This document shows positions 22,952-31,379 of a stretch of DNA of 35,987 nucleotides, piece after piece. The notes under the pieces are model-generated. The model saw nothing but the letters and a program-made list of their open reading frames with translations, was not told the origin of the DNA and did not search any database. Location: NCBI GenBank assembly GCA_002492415.1, contig DKYK01000047.1, positions 1 to 35,987 of the forward strand, in the 5' to 3' direction. The DNA is from Christensenella sp. UBA7102 (GTDB lineage Bacteria; Bacillota; Clostridia; Christensenellales; UBA1750). Position 1 is the first letter of the stretch. Each line of letters opens with the position of its first letter. The position numbers and the translations under genes are program-made.

Positions 22952-24652
22952 TTACTTGGGTCTGTCGGCCTGGTGCTTGGCCAGATCGTTCTGGCGAATC
23001 TCCACGCGGCGGATCTTGCCCGAGATGGTCTTGGGCAGTTCCTCCACGTACTCGATGATGCGCGGGTACTTGTACGGCGCGGTGGAGTGCTTGACGTGGT
23101 TCTGCAATTCCTTGGTCAGTTCCGGCGAGCCGGTATAGCCCTTTGCCAGCACGATGGTGGCCTTGACCACGAAGCCGCGGTCGGGGTCTGGCACGCCGGT
23201 GACGGCGCATTCCAGCACAGAGGGGTGCTCCATCAGCGCGCTCTCTACCTCAAACGGCCCGATGCGGTAGCCAGAGGACTTGATTACGTCGTCCACGCGG
23301 CCCACGTACCACAAGAAGCCCAGCTCGTCCTTGTAGGCGGTGTCTCCAGTGTGATACAGATCGTCGTGCCAGGCTTTCCGGGTCAGCTCCTCGTCACGGT
23401 AGTAGCCGGAGAACAGGCCGAAGGGCTTGCCGCCGTCGGTGCGCACACAGATCTCGCCGGTGACGCCCGCAGGGCACTCTTCGCCGTCGGGATCCACCAC
23501 TACAATGCGCCAGCCCGGGGAGGGCAGGCCCATGGAGCCCAGGCGGGGCTGCATCCAGGGATAGGCGTTGAGTATGCACAGCGTGGTTTCGGTCTGACCG
23601 AACCCCTCGAAGATCTTCAATCCCGTCTGCTTGAGCCACTGGTTGTACACCTCGGGATTGAGCGCTTCGCCCGCGGTGGTACAGTGCGTCAGCTTGTGCA
23701 GATCGTACTTGGTCAGATCTTCCTTGATGAAGTAGCGGTACATGGTCGGCGGCGCACAGAAGGTGGTCACGCCATATTTCTCCATCTTGGAGAGCAGATC
23801 GGGCGCGTGGAACTTGTCAAAATCGTACGTCAGCACGGCGCTTCCGCCCAGCCATTGACCGTAGATCTTGCCCCAGAGCGCCTTTCCCCAGCCAGTGTCG
23901 GAGATCGTAAAGTGCAGTCCGCCATCCACCACGCGGTGCCAGAAACAGCCGGTCAGGATATGTCCCAGCGGATAGGTGTGGTCGTGCCACACCATCTTGG
24001 GGTAGCCTGTGGTGCCGGAGGTGAAGAACATCAGCATGGGCTCGGCGGCGTGCGTCGCATCCTCGCCGGTGGGACGGGGGAATTCGTCGCTCTGCTGCTC
24101 TACCAGCGCGTCGTAGTCCAGCCAGTTCGGGCCGGCGTCCTTGTGCTTATCCACCGCGTAGGCCTGAACGGTCTTACACTGGGGCATGGCTTCGTTGACG
24201 TGGTCGGTGGCGTCGCCGTCGGCGGTGATCACCATCATCCTGATGGTGGCGGCGTCCGCGCGGTAGACGTAGTCCTTCGCGGTGAGCAGGTGGGTTGCGG
24301 GGACGGCGATAGCGCCGATGCGGTGCAGCGCCAGCATCGTGTACCAGAACTGGTAGTTGCGGCGCAGCACCAGCATCACGGCGTCGCCCTTGCGGATGCC
24401 CTGCGCTTTAAAGAAATTGGCGGCCTGGTTGGACAGGCGGCGCATATCGTCAAAGGTAAAGCGCTTCTCCTCCCCGTCGTTGCTGACCCACAGCATGGCC
24501 AGCTTGTCGGGCGTCTCCTGCGCGATGACATCCACGACGTCGTAGGAATAGTTAAAATCGTCGCCGACGGTCACCTTGTAGTTCTTCTGCAGGTCCTCCA
24601 GCGTTGCAAAGTCGTCGCGGTTGCGTCCGACGTATTTTTCATAAAGCGGCAT
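22952..24652 (-). CDS. Acyl-CoA synthetase, AMP-forming (medium-chain/MACS-like)
   Basis: Activates a carboxylic acid to its CoA thioester using ATP through an acyl-adenylate. The 566-aa product has all class landmarks: P-loop-like FFTSGTTGYPKM, FEGFGQTETT, YHTGDTAYKDELG, the hinge YVGRVDDVIKSSGYRIGPFE, and the catalytic Lys region KTISGKIRRVEIR. The N-terminal pattern (FNYSYDVVDVIA, LWVSNDGEEKRFTF) places it with MACS-type synthetases acting on short or medium fatty acids. ATG 24652 follows AAAGGA. It is transcribed behind a T-box and directly follows an XRE-cupin regulator, which suggests that its acid product feeds amino acid synthesis; see finding on isoleucine. Confidence 0.9.
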   Translation of the reverse strand: MPLYEKYVGRNRDDFATLEDLQKNYKVTVGDDFNYSYDVVDVIAQETPDKLAMLWVSNDGEEKRFTFDDMRRLSNQAANFFKAQGIRKGDAVMLVLRRNYQFWYTMLALHRIGAIAVPATHLLTAKDYVYRADAATIRMMVITADGDATDHVNEAMPQCKTVQAYAVDKHKDAGPNWLDYDALVEQQSDEFPRPTGEDATHAAEPMLMFFTSGTTGYPKMVWHDHTYPLGHILTGCFWHRVVDGGLHFTISDTGWGKALWGKIYGQWLGGSAVLTYDFDKFHAPDLLSKMEKYGVTTFCAPPTMYRYFIKEDLTKYDLHKLTHCTTAGEALNPEVYNQWLKQTGLKIFEGFGQTETTLCILNAYPWMQPRLGSMGLPSPGWRIVVVDPDGEECPAGVTGEICVRTDGGKPFGLFSGYYRDEELTRKAWHDDLYHTGDTAYKDELGFLWYVGRVDDVIKSSGYRIGPFEVESALMEHPSVLECAVTGVPDPDRGFVVKATIVLAKGYTGSPELTKELQNHVKHSTAPYKYPRIIEYVEELPKTISGKIRRVEIRQNDLAKHQADRPK

Positions 24653-24688
24653 ATTTTTTTCCTTTCTGCTGTAACAGCGGGCGCGTCC

Positions 24689-25258
24689 TTACTTTGCGAC
24701 CTCGCCCATGACTACGGCGAGGAACTGCACGCGCTCGCCGTTGAGGGCGCGCATGGCGTGCGGCACGCCGGAGTTAAAGTAGACGCTGTCTCCGGCGCTC
24801 AGTACCGTGGTGGTGGAGCCCATGTAGAACTCCATGCTGCCCTCGATGACGAAATTCAGCTCCTGGCCCTCGTGCGCGTGCAGCACGGGCGCCTCTTCCT
24901 CGGGCTTGGGTTCGACGGTTACAACAAAGGGCTCGACCTTCTTGTTGCGGAAGGTGTAGGCGATGTGCTGATAATCGTAGGCGGCGCGGCGGTTGATCTT
25001 AAAGCCCTTACCCTTGCGCACCACGCACATGTTGGAGAGCTTGGGGGAATCCCCGCTCATCAGGTCCACCACGTCCACGCCCAGGCGATTGGCCGCGTTG
25101 TAGATGAAGGAAAAGGAAAAATCGCGGTCACCGCGCTCATAAGCGTCGTATTCCTTCGGTGTCACGCCGCAGACCTGTGCCATCTCCTCGGCGGACACGT
25201 CCATAATTTGCCGAAGCGTCTTTAGGCGAATGGCAATCTCCTTAAGCTGCTCTGTCAT
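24689..25258 (-). CDS. XRE-type regulator with C-terminal cupin domain
   Basis: 189 aa. Residues about 5-70 form a Cro/C1 helix-turn-helix (RLKTLRQIMDVSAEEMAQVCGVTPKEYDAYERG) and residues 110-185 a cupin barrel (LHAHEGQELNFVIEGSMEF, then GDSVYFNSGVPHAMRAL) likely binding a small effector. The ATG at 25258 follows GGAGG. It is the first gene behind a T-box leader and 36 nt before the acyl-CoA synthetase gene. XRE-cupin regulators commonly sit next to acyl-CoA ligases in Clostridia and methanogens; the ligand may be an acyl-CoA or the acid. Confidence 0.9.
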   Translation of the reverse strand: MTEQLKEIAIRLKTLRQIMDVSAEEMAQVCGVTPKEYDAYERGDRDFSFSFIYNAANRLGVDVVDLMSGDSPKLSNMCVVRKGKGFKINRRAAYDYQHIAYTFRNKKVEPFVVTVEPKPEEEAPVLHAHEGQELNFVIEGSMEFYMGSTTTVLSAGDSVYFNSGVPHAMRALNGERVQFLAVVMGEVAK

Positions 25259-25319
25259 GTTTCCAGTACCTCCTGTAAATCAAATTTTCTTCAAGCCCAT
25301 GCTTTATGGCGACGCAAAA

Positions 25320-25606
25320 GCGCCTCGTCCCCACTTCTCTGGGACGAGGCGCCATGTACAGCTGCCACGCGATACCACCCGGATTTGATCACCTCTTGCG
25401 GAAGCGATCCACTCATCGAGGCTCCATCAAGCCTCCTGCCTGTAACGGGGCAGTCCCGGAACCGCTTACTCGGCTTTCTTTCAGCGTTCTGCTCAAGAGT
25501 GATCTCCGCATGGGCTCAACGCCGGTTTACACCTGCCACCGGCTCTCTGCGCTCTCGCGCCATGCTTCTTCTCTTTCGTCGCATTTCACACACGGCTTAT
25601 TCGATT
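25320..25606 (-). promoter_or_regulatory. T-box leader upstream of XRE-cupin/acyl-CoA synthetase (probable Ile specifier ATC)
   Basis: On the minus strand the T-box motif CCGGGTGGTATCGCG (25382-25368) is near perfect, followed by a 12-bp terminator stem (25352-25341 with 25331-25320) and T4. Stem I has the apical AGAGAGCCGG segment. Its lower helix AAGAG/CTCTT and upper helix GCATGG/CCATGC enclose a specifier loop reading GGAGATCA; by comparison with usual T-boxes the codon preceding the CTC(C/T)TGAG helix is ATC (25503-25501, Ile). GAT (Asp) is the other possible register. Confidence 0.88.
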
Positions 25607-25612
25607 GACTGC

Positions 25613-25642
25613 ATTATAATCCCGCATCCTCCGCGCTGTCAA
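25613..25642 (-). promoter_or_regulatory. Promoter of the second T-box transcript
   Basis: On the minus strand TTGACA (25642-25637), 18 nt, TATAAT (25618-25613). Confidence 0.75.
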
Positions 25643-25654
25643 CCCCATTTTTCG

Positions 25655-26509
25655 TTAAGATGAGGTTACGTTCAATGCCACCGGCACCCAATATTCGTAG
25701 TATCGCTTCTCCTTTTCTCCGCGCGAAAACAGGTGATACACCTCGATTTCCAAATCGGAAACGGGTGCATAACCCGCATCGCCAAGCGCCTTTTGGAAGA
25801 TTTCCTCGCGCATTTTGGGCAGGATCTCACCCGCAAATCCGCCATTTTCCGAAGTGAAAACCGCGTATTTGCCCGCTGGAATGACCGCGATTTGGGTGTC
25901 ATCCCGCGCTGCGTCGCATGCGTTTCGCGCCACCGCATAGCGTCCGTTATGATACACGCCGAACCAGACGCCGGGGATGCCGCAGGCGCTCACGCGTCCG
26001 GGCAGGTCCTCGCATTCCGCCGCCCACAGCTCGTGTTCGCGTGCAAAGCGCGCCTCCGGGGCGCAGCTCATCTCCGTCCACATGCCGCACAGCGCCATTT
26101 CAGGCTTGTTTTCCACCGCAAAAACCATATCTTTTGCTCCCTTTGCCGTAAGGTGAAAGGACAGGGGCAGGAAGGGATGCAGCGGCGCACCGTCTCTTCG
26201 CACCTGCGTAGGCGTTGCGCCGTGCTGCCGCGCAAAGGCGCGCGTGAAGGCGTCCGCGCTGTCGTAGCCCCAACGCAGCGCGATGTCCAGTACGCGCGCA
26301 TCGGCGCTGCGCACCTCATAGCCCGCGCGCGTCAGCCGCCGCCTGCGAATGTATTCACCCAGCGGCAGCCCCGCCAGCAGACTGAACAGCCGCGCAAAGC
26401 TGCCCGGCGCACACCCCGCGATGCGTGCCGGACGCGCCATATCGATATCGTCCGCCAGATGCGTCTCGATGTAGTCTACCGCCTTGTTCAGCGCGTCGAT
26501 CTGATCCAT
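25655..26509 (-). CDS. AraC family regulator with GyrI-like effector domain
   Basis: 284 aa. Two AraC helix-turn-helix units occupy about residues 8-105 (DYIETHLADDIDMARPARIAG, then ALRWGYDSADAFTRAFARQHG with the PTQVRR end), and the rest is a GyrI-like small-molecule-binding domain (GVYHNGRYAVAR, IPAGKYAVFTSENGG, YYEYWVPV). This is the Rob/MarA-like architecture often found next to drug-response genes. The ATG at 26509 follows GGGGGAGCGGAG. It stops 12 nt before the T-box promoter and has a terminator-separated neighbour on the other side; its targets cannot be told. Confidence 0.88.
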   Translation of the reverse strand: MDQIDALNKAVDYIETHLADDIDMARPARIAGCAPGSFARLFSLLAGLPLGEYIRRRRLTRAGYEVRSADARVLDIALRWGYDSADAFTRAFARQHGATPTQVRRDGAPLHPFLPLSFHLTAKGAKDMVFAVENKPEMALCGMWTEMSCAPEARFAREHELWAAECEDLPGRVSACGIPGVWFGVYHNGRYAVARNACDAARDDTQIAVIPAGKYAVFTSENGGFAGEILPKMREEIFQKALGDAGYAPVSDLEIEVYHLFSRGEKEKRYYEYWVPVALNVTSS

Positions 26510-26613
26510 CTCCGCTCCCCCTTTCGTCCTTTCCCGATGCTCAGTTTACCGCAGCCTGTGCAGTTTTTCCCGACATTCTCACAGCGCGTTCTGCCGGAAA
26601 CGGAACCACATAC

Positions 26614-26650
26614 AAAAAAGAGGCCGTGAAATCATTCAGAGCCTCTTTTT
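26614..26650. terminator. Bidirectional terminator
   Basis: Arms 26614-26624 (A6 GAGGC) and 26641-26650 (GCCTC T5) form a perfect stem with a 16-nt loop, 7 nt from the stop of the minus-strand GH172 gene. Confidence 0.75.
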
Positions 26651-26657
26651 GCGGTCA

Positions 26658-27722
26658 TCAAATGTCTCTGGAACGCGCTTCGCGGTCGGGAAAAGGCGGG
26701 AAGGGAGCGGTGGGGAGCGTCTGGTACCAGAAGGCAGTGGAGCAGTAGTCGTCACTGCGCTCATAGTAGCAGATGTCCTCGTCCTCCTTCGCGCCCCAGG
26801 CGGAGGTCACGTCGGCTTCCTTGCCAAAGTCGCGGAGTACCTCGGAGCGCGCGCCGCAGCCGATCTGCTGCACGGTCAAGCGCAGGGAATCCTGGAAGTA
26901 GACAGGGTCTCTTCCGTGGAAGCGGTAGATGGAATAGAGGCCTTTTTTGTCGTCACAATAAGGGCAACCCGACTGGGGAGTACACTTTTCCAGCATGCCC
27001 CAGGCAAAGCCGATGTAGTCCTCGGTGCCCGTGCCGCAAATCGTGGGATAGTCGCTGTCGCCGTCGAGGTAGAACTTCATCTCGCCCTCGCCCCACCAGC
27101 TCTTGGTATAGAGCGAACGCACACCCAGCACGGTGCCCAGGTACACGCCCTTGCCGCGGATGTCGGCGATGGTGTAGTCGCTGTACTTGGGGCAGGGATT
27201 CTGGCGGCGGAACTGCGCATGGAAATAGCCCGCGTTGAGTGGGATGTCGTCGCCCAGCGTATAGTCGATCTGGTAGAAGAGGTGGTTGATCTCCTTTCCT
27301 GAGTCGTTTTCCACGGTGATGCGCGCGTGGGTGCGGAAAGGCATGGGGATCCAGCAGTTGTAAGCCTTACCCTCCACCACCTGCACGTATTCCGACTGCA
27401 TGTCGCGGTTCACGCCATGAGGCAAGCCGAAGAAATCGCCGATGGGCGCCTCGACGCTGGGCGTGTCCTGGTTGTCCCAATACATGCGCAGAATCAGGTT
27501 GCGCATGGCCAGCTTGTCGTCCGGCGGGAAGGTGAACCAGATGTGGCGCACCATGCCGCTGCCCTCCGCGTCCAGCAGCGTGTAGGTCTTGCCCGCCTTG
27601 ACGGGCGAAATGGACGGGCAGCCCTTGCGCCCTCCTCGCGCCATGCCGCCCCTCCCCTTTTCTCCGCGCTGGTTTTCGCCGTTGGCAGCGCGGGACTGCA
27701 GGTCTTTCAGTTCATAAAGCAT
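26658..27722 (-). CDS. GH172 family protein (DUF2961)
   Basis: 354 aa, full DUF2961 domain, now classed as glycoside hydrolase family 172, whose known members act on D-arabinofuranosyl or D-fructofuranosyl linkages (difructose dianhydride I synthase/hydrolase, exo-arabinanases). Visible family segments: SPVKAGKTYTLLDAEGSGMV, RHIWFTFPPDD, GDFFGLPHGVNRDMQSEY, CWIPMPFRTHARITVEN, ALPHA-type GTGTEDYIGFAWGM and YRFHGRDPVYFQDSLRL. No signal peptide is visible, so it should act in the cytoplasm on imported saccharides. ATG 27722 lies after GAGGGGGT. The GH27 gene is 26 nt upstream in the same operon. The substrate among furanosides is not determined. Confidence 0.87.
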   Translation of the reverse strand: MLYELKDLQSRAANGENQRGEKGRGGMARGGRKGCPSISPVKAGKTYTLLDAEGSGMVRHIWFTFPPDDKLAMRNLILRMYWDNQDTPSVEAPIGDFFGLPHGVNRDMQSEYVQVVEGKAYNCWIPMPFRTHARITVENDSGKEINHLFYQIDYTLGDDIPLNAGYFHAQFRRQNPCPKYSDYTIADIRGKGVYLGTVLGVRSLYTKSWWGEGEMKFYLDGDSDYPTICGTGTEDYIGFAWGMLEKCTPQSGCPYCDDKKGLYSIYRFHGRDPVYFQDSLRLTVQQIGCGARSEVLRDFGKEADVTSAWGAKEDEDICYYERSDDYCSTAFWYQTLPTAPFPPFPDREARSRDI

Positions 27723-27748
27723 TGACTTACCCCCTCGTTTTGTCTTTA

Positions 27749-29041
27749 CTACCGTCTTGTGATCCTGACCAGACGCGCTCCATGGCTGGGCACGGTCAGT
27801 ACAATGGCGCGATCGGTCGCTGGAATGCACTCATGCGCCCACAAATCGCGCACGACATAGCTGCCGCAGGGCAGGCCCAGCGTGCTCTCCAGCTGCACGG
27901 CCAGATCGCGCGGCTTGGGGCCGCAGTTGAACACCGCGCAATAGGTGTTGCCCATTTCGTCCTCCGCCTGCCAGATGATGACCTCGCCCGCATAGTTATA
28001 GCGCTCTTCACGGTAGACCTGGCGAGCGTTGCGGCTGTCGCGCAGCAGCGCCAGCACTTCGTCGTTGGTGAGCAGATTCAGCGTAAATTCATCGTTGTCG
28101 TTGAGCTCTGCGCCCACCATCAGCGGCGAGCGGAACATGCACCACAGCGTCATCAGAGCGATCTGCTCCTCCTGGGTGAAGTGCGTCCAGCGGTCGCCCC
28201 AGCCGCGCTCGGTGGACTTGAGCGCCAAGTGGCCGAAGGGCAGCATGTCGGCGTCGGGCCAATGGCCCGGGCCGCCCACGCCCTCCCACTGGTGGCAAAT
28301 TTCAAAGGCGTGATACAGATCGTTCCAGTCGTCCCAAAAATCGCCTGTGGTGCGCCACAGGTTGGCAAAGCGACACAGGTGCTCCGCTTTCTCGCGCGGC
28401 GCGGGGCCGCAGGAGAGCGAAAGCACGATGTCACGGCCGCAGTGCTCGATGGCGTTATGCACCAGCTCAATCTCTCCGCCATGGTAGGGGAAGGAGATAT
28501 CGTCCACTTTCACATAGTCCACGCCCCACTGCGCGTAGAGCTCGAAGATGGAATCATAGTATTCCTGCGCGCCCTGGCGCATGCAATCCACGCCGTACAT
28601 GTCGGTATTCCACGGGCAGTTGTCGTTGCGGTGGGCGATGTCGCGGCAGGTCAGATCCGTGCCCTTGATCGGACAGCGCGCATAGACGGCCTTGCGCGGC
28701 ACGCCGCGCATGATGTGAATGCCGAATTTGAGCCCCAGGGCATGCACATAGTGCGCCAGCGGGCCAAAGCCTTTGCCACCCGCGGCGGAAGGAAAGCGGT
28801 TGACCGCAGGCACGCAGCGGCCGTACTCGTCCAGGCAGATATCGCCGTAGGGGGTGTACTGCGAATCCTGCGCGTCCGGGTCAAACCAGAGGATATCCAC
28901 CACCACGTACTCCCAGCCATGGGAGAGCATATGCTTTGCCATGTAATCGGCGTTCTTCTTGACCTCCTGCTCCGTTACGGCCGCGCCGTAGCAGTCCCAG
29001 CTGTTCCACCCCATGGGCGGGGTCAGGGCAATGTGTTTCAT
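27749..29041 (-). CDS. GH27 alpha-galactosidase-like glycosidase
   Basis: 430 aa, cytoplasmic (no signal peptide). N-terminal (beta/alpha)8 domain starting TPPMGWNSWDCYGA; catalytic nucleophile Asp in DYVKVDDIS (Asp180), acid/base Asp in GHWPDADMLPFG; C-terminal beta-sandwich. GH27 includes alpha-galactosidases, alpha-N-acetylgalactosaminidases, beta-L-arabinopyranosidases and isomaltodextranases; the sequence fits the retaining alpha-galactosidase/beta-L-arabinopyranosidase group. The ATG at 29041 follows GGAGG. It is the first gene of the GH27-GH172 operon and divergent from the UroD-family gene. Confidence 0.88.
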   Translation of the reverse strand: MKHIALTPPMGWNSWDCYGAAVTEQEVKKNADYMAKHMLSHGWEYVVVDILWFDPDAQDSQYTPYGDICLDEYGRCVPAVNRFPSAAGGKGFGPLAHYVHALGLKFGIHIMRGVPRKAVYARCPIKGTDLTCRDIAHRNDNCPWNTDMYGVDCMRQGAQEYYDSIFELYAQWGVDYVKVDDISFPYHGGEIELVHNAIEHCGRDIVLSLSCGPAPREKAEHLCRFANLWRTTGDFWDDWNDLYHAFEICHQWEGVGGPGHWPDADMLPFGHLALKSTERGWGDRWTHFTQEEQIALMTLWCMFRSPLMVGAELNDNDEFTLNLLTNDEVLALLRDSRNARQVYREERYNYAGEVIIWQAEDEMGNTYCAVFNCGPKPRDLAVQLESTLGLPCGSYVVRDLWAHECIPATDRAIVLTVPSHGARLVRITRR

Positions 29042-29144
29042 ATTGCTTCCTCCGTGCGTTTTGCTTGCTTGTTGCCGGTAGTCCGGCATTTCCATGAGCT
29101 TATTATAAAGCATCAACCTCATGATTTCCACCCAAAAATTATGT

Positions 29145-29173
29145 TTGAATTTTTGGTTAAGTTGTACTATACT
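29145..29173 (+). promoter_or_regulatory. Promoter of the UroD-family gene
   Basis: TTGAAT (29145-29150), 17-nt spacer, TATACT (29168-29173). On the opposite strand a TATAAT (29107-29102) may serve the glycosidase operon, but its -35 is weak. Confidence 0.55.
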
Positions 29174-29232
29174 ATAAGCGGTACCATTGCATAGAGAGTT
29201 TTTATAACAAAGTACTGATTGGGGGTTCTACT

Positions 29233-30195
29233 GTGGAAAAGCGTGAACGTGTCCTTGCGTGTATGAACCATCTGTCCATCGACCGTCCGCCCGTCGGCTT
29301 CTGGTTTCATTTCCCGGAGGATAAAAAATTGGGGCAGGCTTGCGTACAGGCGCACCTGGACTACTATAATCATGCCAATGTGGACATGGCCAAGATCATG
29401 TGCGACGGCTATTTTGACTATCCAAACCCGCTGGCTCAGCAGGTTCGCGTCGCTTCCGACTGGCTCAAGCTCAAGCCCCTGGGGAAGGATCATCCCTTCA
29501 TCCGTGAGCAGGTGGACCGCGTAAAGGCCATTCGCGACGGGCTCAAGGATGATAATCTGCCGGTTTTTTACAATGTATTCGCACCGTTTTCCTCCATCCG
29601 CTTCGGCACCAGCGATGAGCTGGTGATGGCGCATCTGCGGGAAAATCCCGAGGCCGTGTCCTACGCGCTGGATGTCATCGCCGAGGACAACTCCACGCTG
29701 TGCGAGCTGATGATGACCGAAGCGTGCTGCGACGGCGTGTACTACTGTGTGCAGGGCGGTGAAAAGGATCGCATGTCGGGTGAGATGTATCGCATTTACA
29801 TCACCCCCTCGGATAAATCCGTGCTCTCGCACGCCAACAAATTCAGCCCCTACAACATTCTGCACTGCTGCGGCTGGGCTGGAATCCCCAATCGAATGGA
29901 AAACTGGCAGGACTATCCGGCAAAGGTCATCAACTGGGCGGTGTTCATTGAAAACATGGACCTGGTGCGCGGCCGCGCGTTCTTCGGCGGCAAAACCGTG
30001 CTGGGCGGCTGCGACAACCGCAAGGGTGGCGTGCTCTACACCGGCACCAAGCAGCAGGTGCAGGCCTATGTGCACAAACTGGTCGCGTCCTTTGATTCGG
30101 ACACCGGCTACATGATTGGTGCGGACTGCACGCTGCCAGGCGACATCGGCACCGAACGCATCAATTGGGTCGTCGAGGCGCTGGAGACGATGTGA
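29233..30195 (+). CDS. Uroporphyrinogen decarboxylase / corrinoid methyltransferase (MtaA-CmuA) family protein
   Basis: 320 aa, starting at GTG 29233 after GGGGG. The fold is the UroD barrel; typical segments are RERVLACMNHLSIDRPPVGFW at the start, an ILHCCGW metal-type His-Cys motif and FGGKTVLGGCDNR with a later Cys. Family members either decarboxylate uroporphyrinogen or move methyl groups from methylated cobalamin proteins to coenzyme M or tetrahydrofolate. The haem genes that would accompany hemE are absent, and members like this are common near sugar and amidohydrolase genes of Clostridia with unknown function. Specific role not assigned. Confidence 0.85.
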   Translation: MEKRERVLACMNHLSIDRPPVGFWFHFPEDKKLGQACVQAHLDYYNHANVDMAKIMCDGYFDYPNPLAQQVRVASDWLKLKPLGKDHPFIREQVDRVKAIRDGLKDDNLPVFYNVFAPFSSIRFGTSDELVMAHLRENPEAVSYALDVIAEDNSTLCELMMTEACCDGVYYCVQGGEKDRMSGEMYRIYITPSDKSVLSHANKFSPYNILHCCGWAGIPNRMENWQDYPAKVINWAVFIENMDLVRGRAFFGGKTVLGGCDNRKGGVLYTGTKQQVQAYVHKLVASFDSDTGYMIGADCTLPGDIGTERINWVVEALETM

Positions 30196-30205
30196 CGAAA
30201 AACTG

Positions 30206-30247
30206 AAAAGGGGATCTTCCCGCAAATGGAAAGGTCCCCTTTGTTTT
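30206..30247 (+). terminator. Terminator of the UroD-family gene
   Basis: AAAAGGGGATCTTCC pairs imperfectly with GGAAAGGTCCCCTTT and is followed by GTTTT. Confidence 0.65.
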
Positions 30248-30291
30248 GGGCGAAATACATGGAGTCTATTTACACAAAATTCACTTTTTCA

Positions 30292-31224
30292 TCAGAGTAC
30301 CAGCCCGGCCACCCAGACGATCAGCGGCAGGGTGGCAGCGGAGAGGATTGTCGTGGCCGCAAAGATCTCCGAGGCATACGGGGCGTTGCGATCATAGCGA
30401 ATAGCAAACATCGTGCCCATCGCGCCCGCGGGAGCGGCCATGGCCAACGCCACGGTCAACGTTACGATGGCAGGCAGTTGAAACAGTGAAAATGCCAACA
30501 CAATCAACAGCGGCACCACAATGAGCTTGAGCAGGCTGACGTAGTAGATGCGCGGCTTTGCAAACACCTTGAGCAGATTGGTCTGCGCCACCGTCGCCCC
30601 TGCCACGATCATGGCCAGGGGCGTATTCATGCCGGAAATATAGTTCAGCGCGCTGTACGCCACGCCCGGCACGCGCAGGCGCAGCAGGAAGCAAAGCAAC
30701 CCTACCAGTACAGCGATGATGGAAGGCGAACACAGCGCCTTGAAAAAGCCCTTGAGGGTAAATCCCGAACTGCCGGTAAAGGACAGCACGCCGTGCGTCC
30801 ACACCAGCAGGTTAAACGCCGTAATGACGGCCGTCAGATAAAAAACGCCCTCTGAGCCGAACATCGCATCCACCAGGGGGATGCCCATGAAGCCGCAGTT
30901 TGAGTAGATCACCGAGAAGCGTTCGATAACCACGTCGTATTTGCCGCTCTTTCGCAGGCAAAGATAGGCCACGAGGATGGCGATGCCAAAACCCAGCAGC
31001 GAAAGTCCAAAGGCCTCCCCCAGCCCTTTGAGCATTTCTACGTCAAAATCCCTCTGGTAAGAAACGAAGATCACCACCGGGCTGACCACCAGCACCAGCA
31101 GATCAGACAGGTGCTTGCTGCCCTCTTTTGTCACCACATGCGTCTTATATGCGATGACGCCCGCCACAACGAGGATCAGCATCAGCAGCACTTGATTGAG
31201 AATCACGGAAACATACTGTGACAC
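30292..31224 (-). CDS. AEC (auxin efflux carrier) family transporter
   Basis: 310 aa, about ten membrane helices in two similar halves (N-terminal QVLLMLILVVAGVIAYKT; motif FSVIYSNCGFMGIPLVDAMFG in helix 4; C-terminal SEIFAATTILSAATLPLIVW). AEC carriers move small carboxylic acids such as malate or malonate, or amino acids, in bacteria. I take GTG 31224 as start because the family begins directly before helix 1 and an AAGGATGG lies upstream; the start is less certain than others. It is convergent with the UroD-family gene and divergent from the creatininase-family gene. Confidence 0.9.
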   Translation of the reverse strand: MSQYVSVILNQVLLMLILVVAGVIAYKTHVVTKEGSKHLSDLLVLVVSPVVIFVSYQRDFDVEMLKGLGEAFGLSLLGFGIAILVAYLCLRKSGKYDVVIERFSVIYSNCGFMGIPLVDAMFGSEGVFYLTAVITAFNLLVWTHGVLSFTGSSGFTLKGFFKALCSPSIIAVLVGLLCFLLRLRVPGVAYSALNYISGMNTPLAMIVAGATVAQTNLLKVFAKPRIYYVSLLKLIVVPLLIVLAFSLFQLPAIVTLTVALAMAAPAGAMGTMFAIRYDRNAPYASEIFAATTILSAATLPLIVWVAGLVL

Positions 31225-31312
31225 AGGTCTTTACCATCCTTTGTCTATTTATATTTGTTACATTTTAAGTCATTTTGCGGAAAACCTCAACGTCGCTCCC
31301 GAGTTTTTCTGA

Positions 31313-31341
31313 TTGCGCACAGGTTAAAACCATGTTATCCT
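31313..31341 (+). promoter_or_regulatory. Candidate promoter of the creatininase-family gene
   Basis: TTGCGC (31313-31318), 17-nt spacer, TATCCT (31336-31341). Confidence 0.4.
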
Positions 31342-31379
31342 ATAGATAAACCTCGAGTGAATGCAAGGAGGAAACCGTC

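Noticed and set aside
22973..25225. Very long plus-strand frame of about 750 codons
   Set aside because: Entirely antisense to the acyl-CoA synthetase and regulator genes; low-complexity His/Gly/Val-rich text without motifs.
27722..29194. Long plus-strand frame opposite the GH27 gene
   Set aside because: Antisense to a clear glycosidase; composition typical of a shadow frame.
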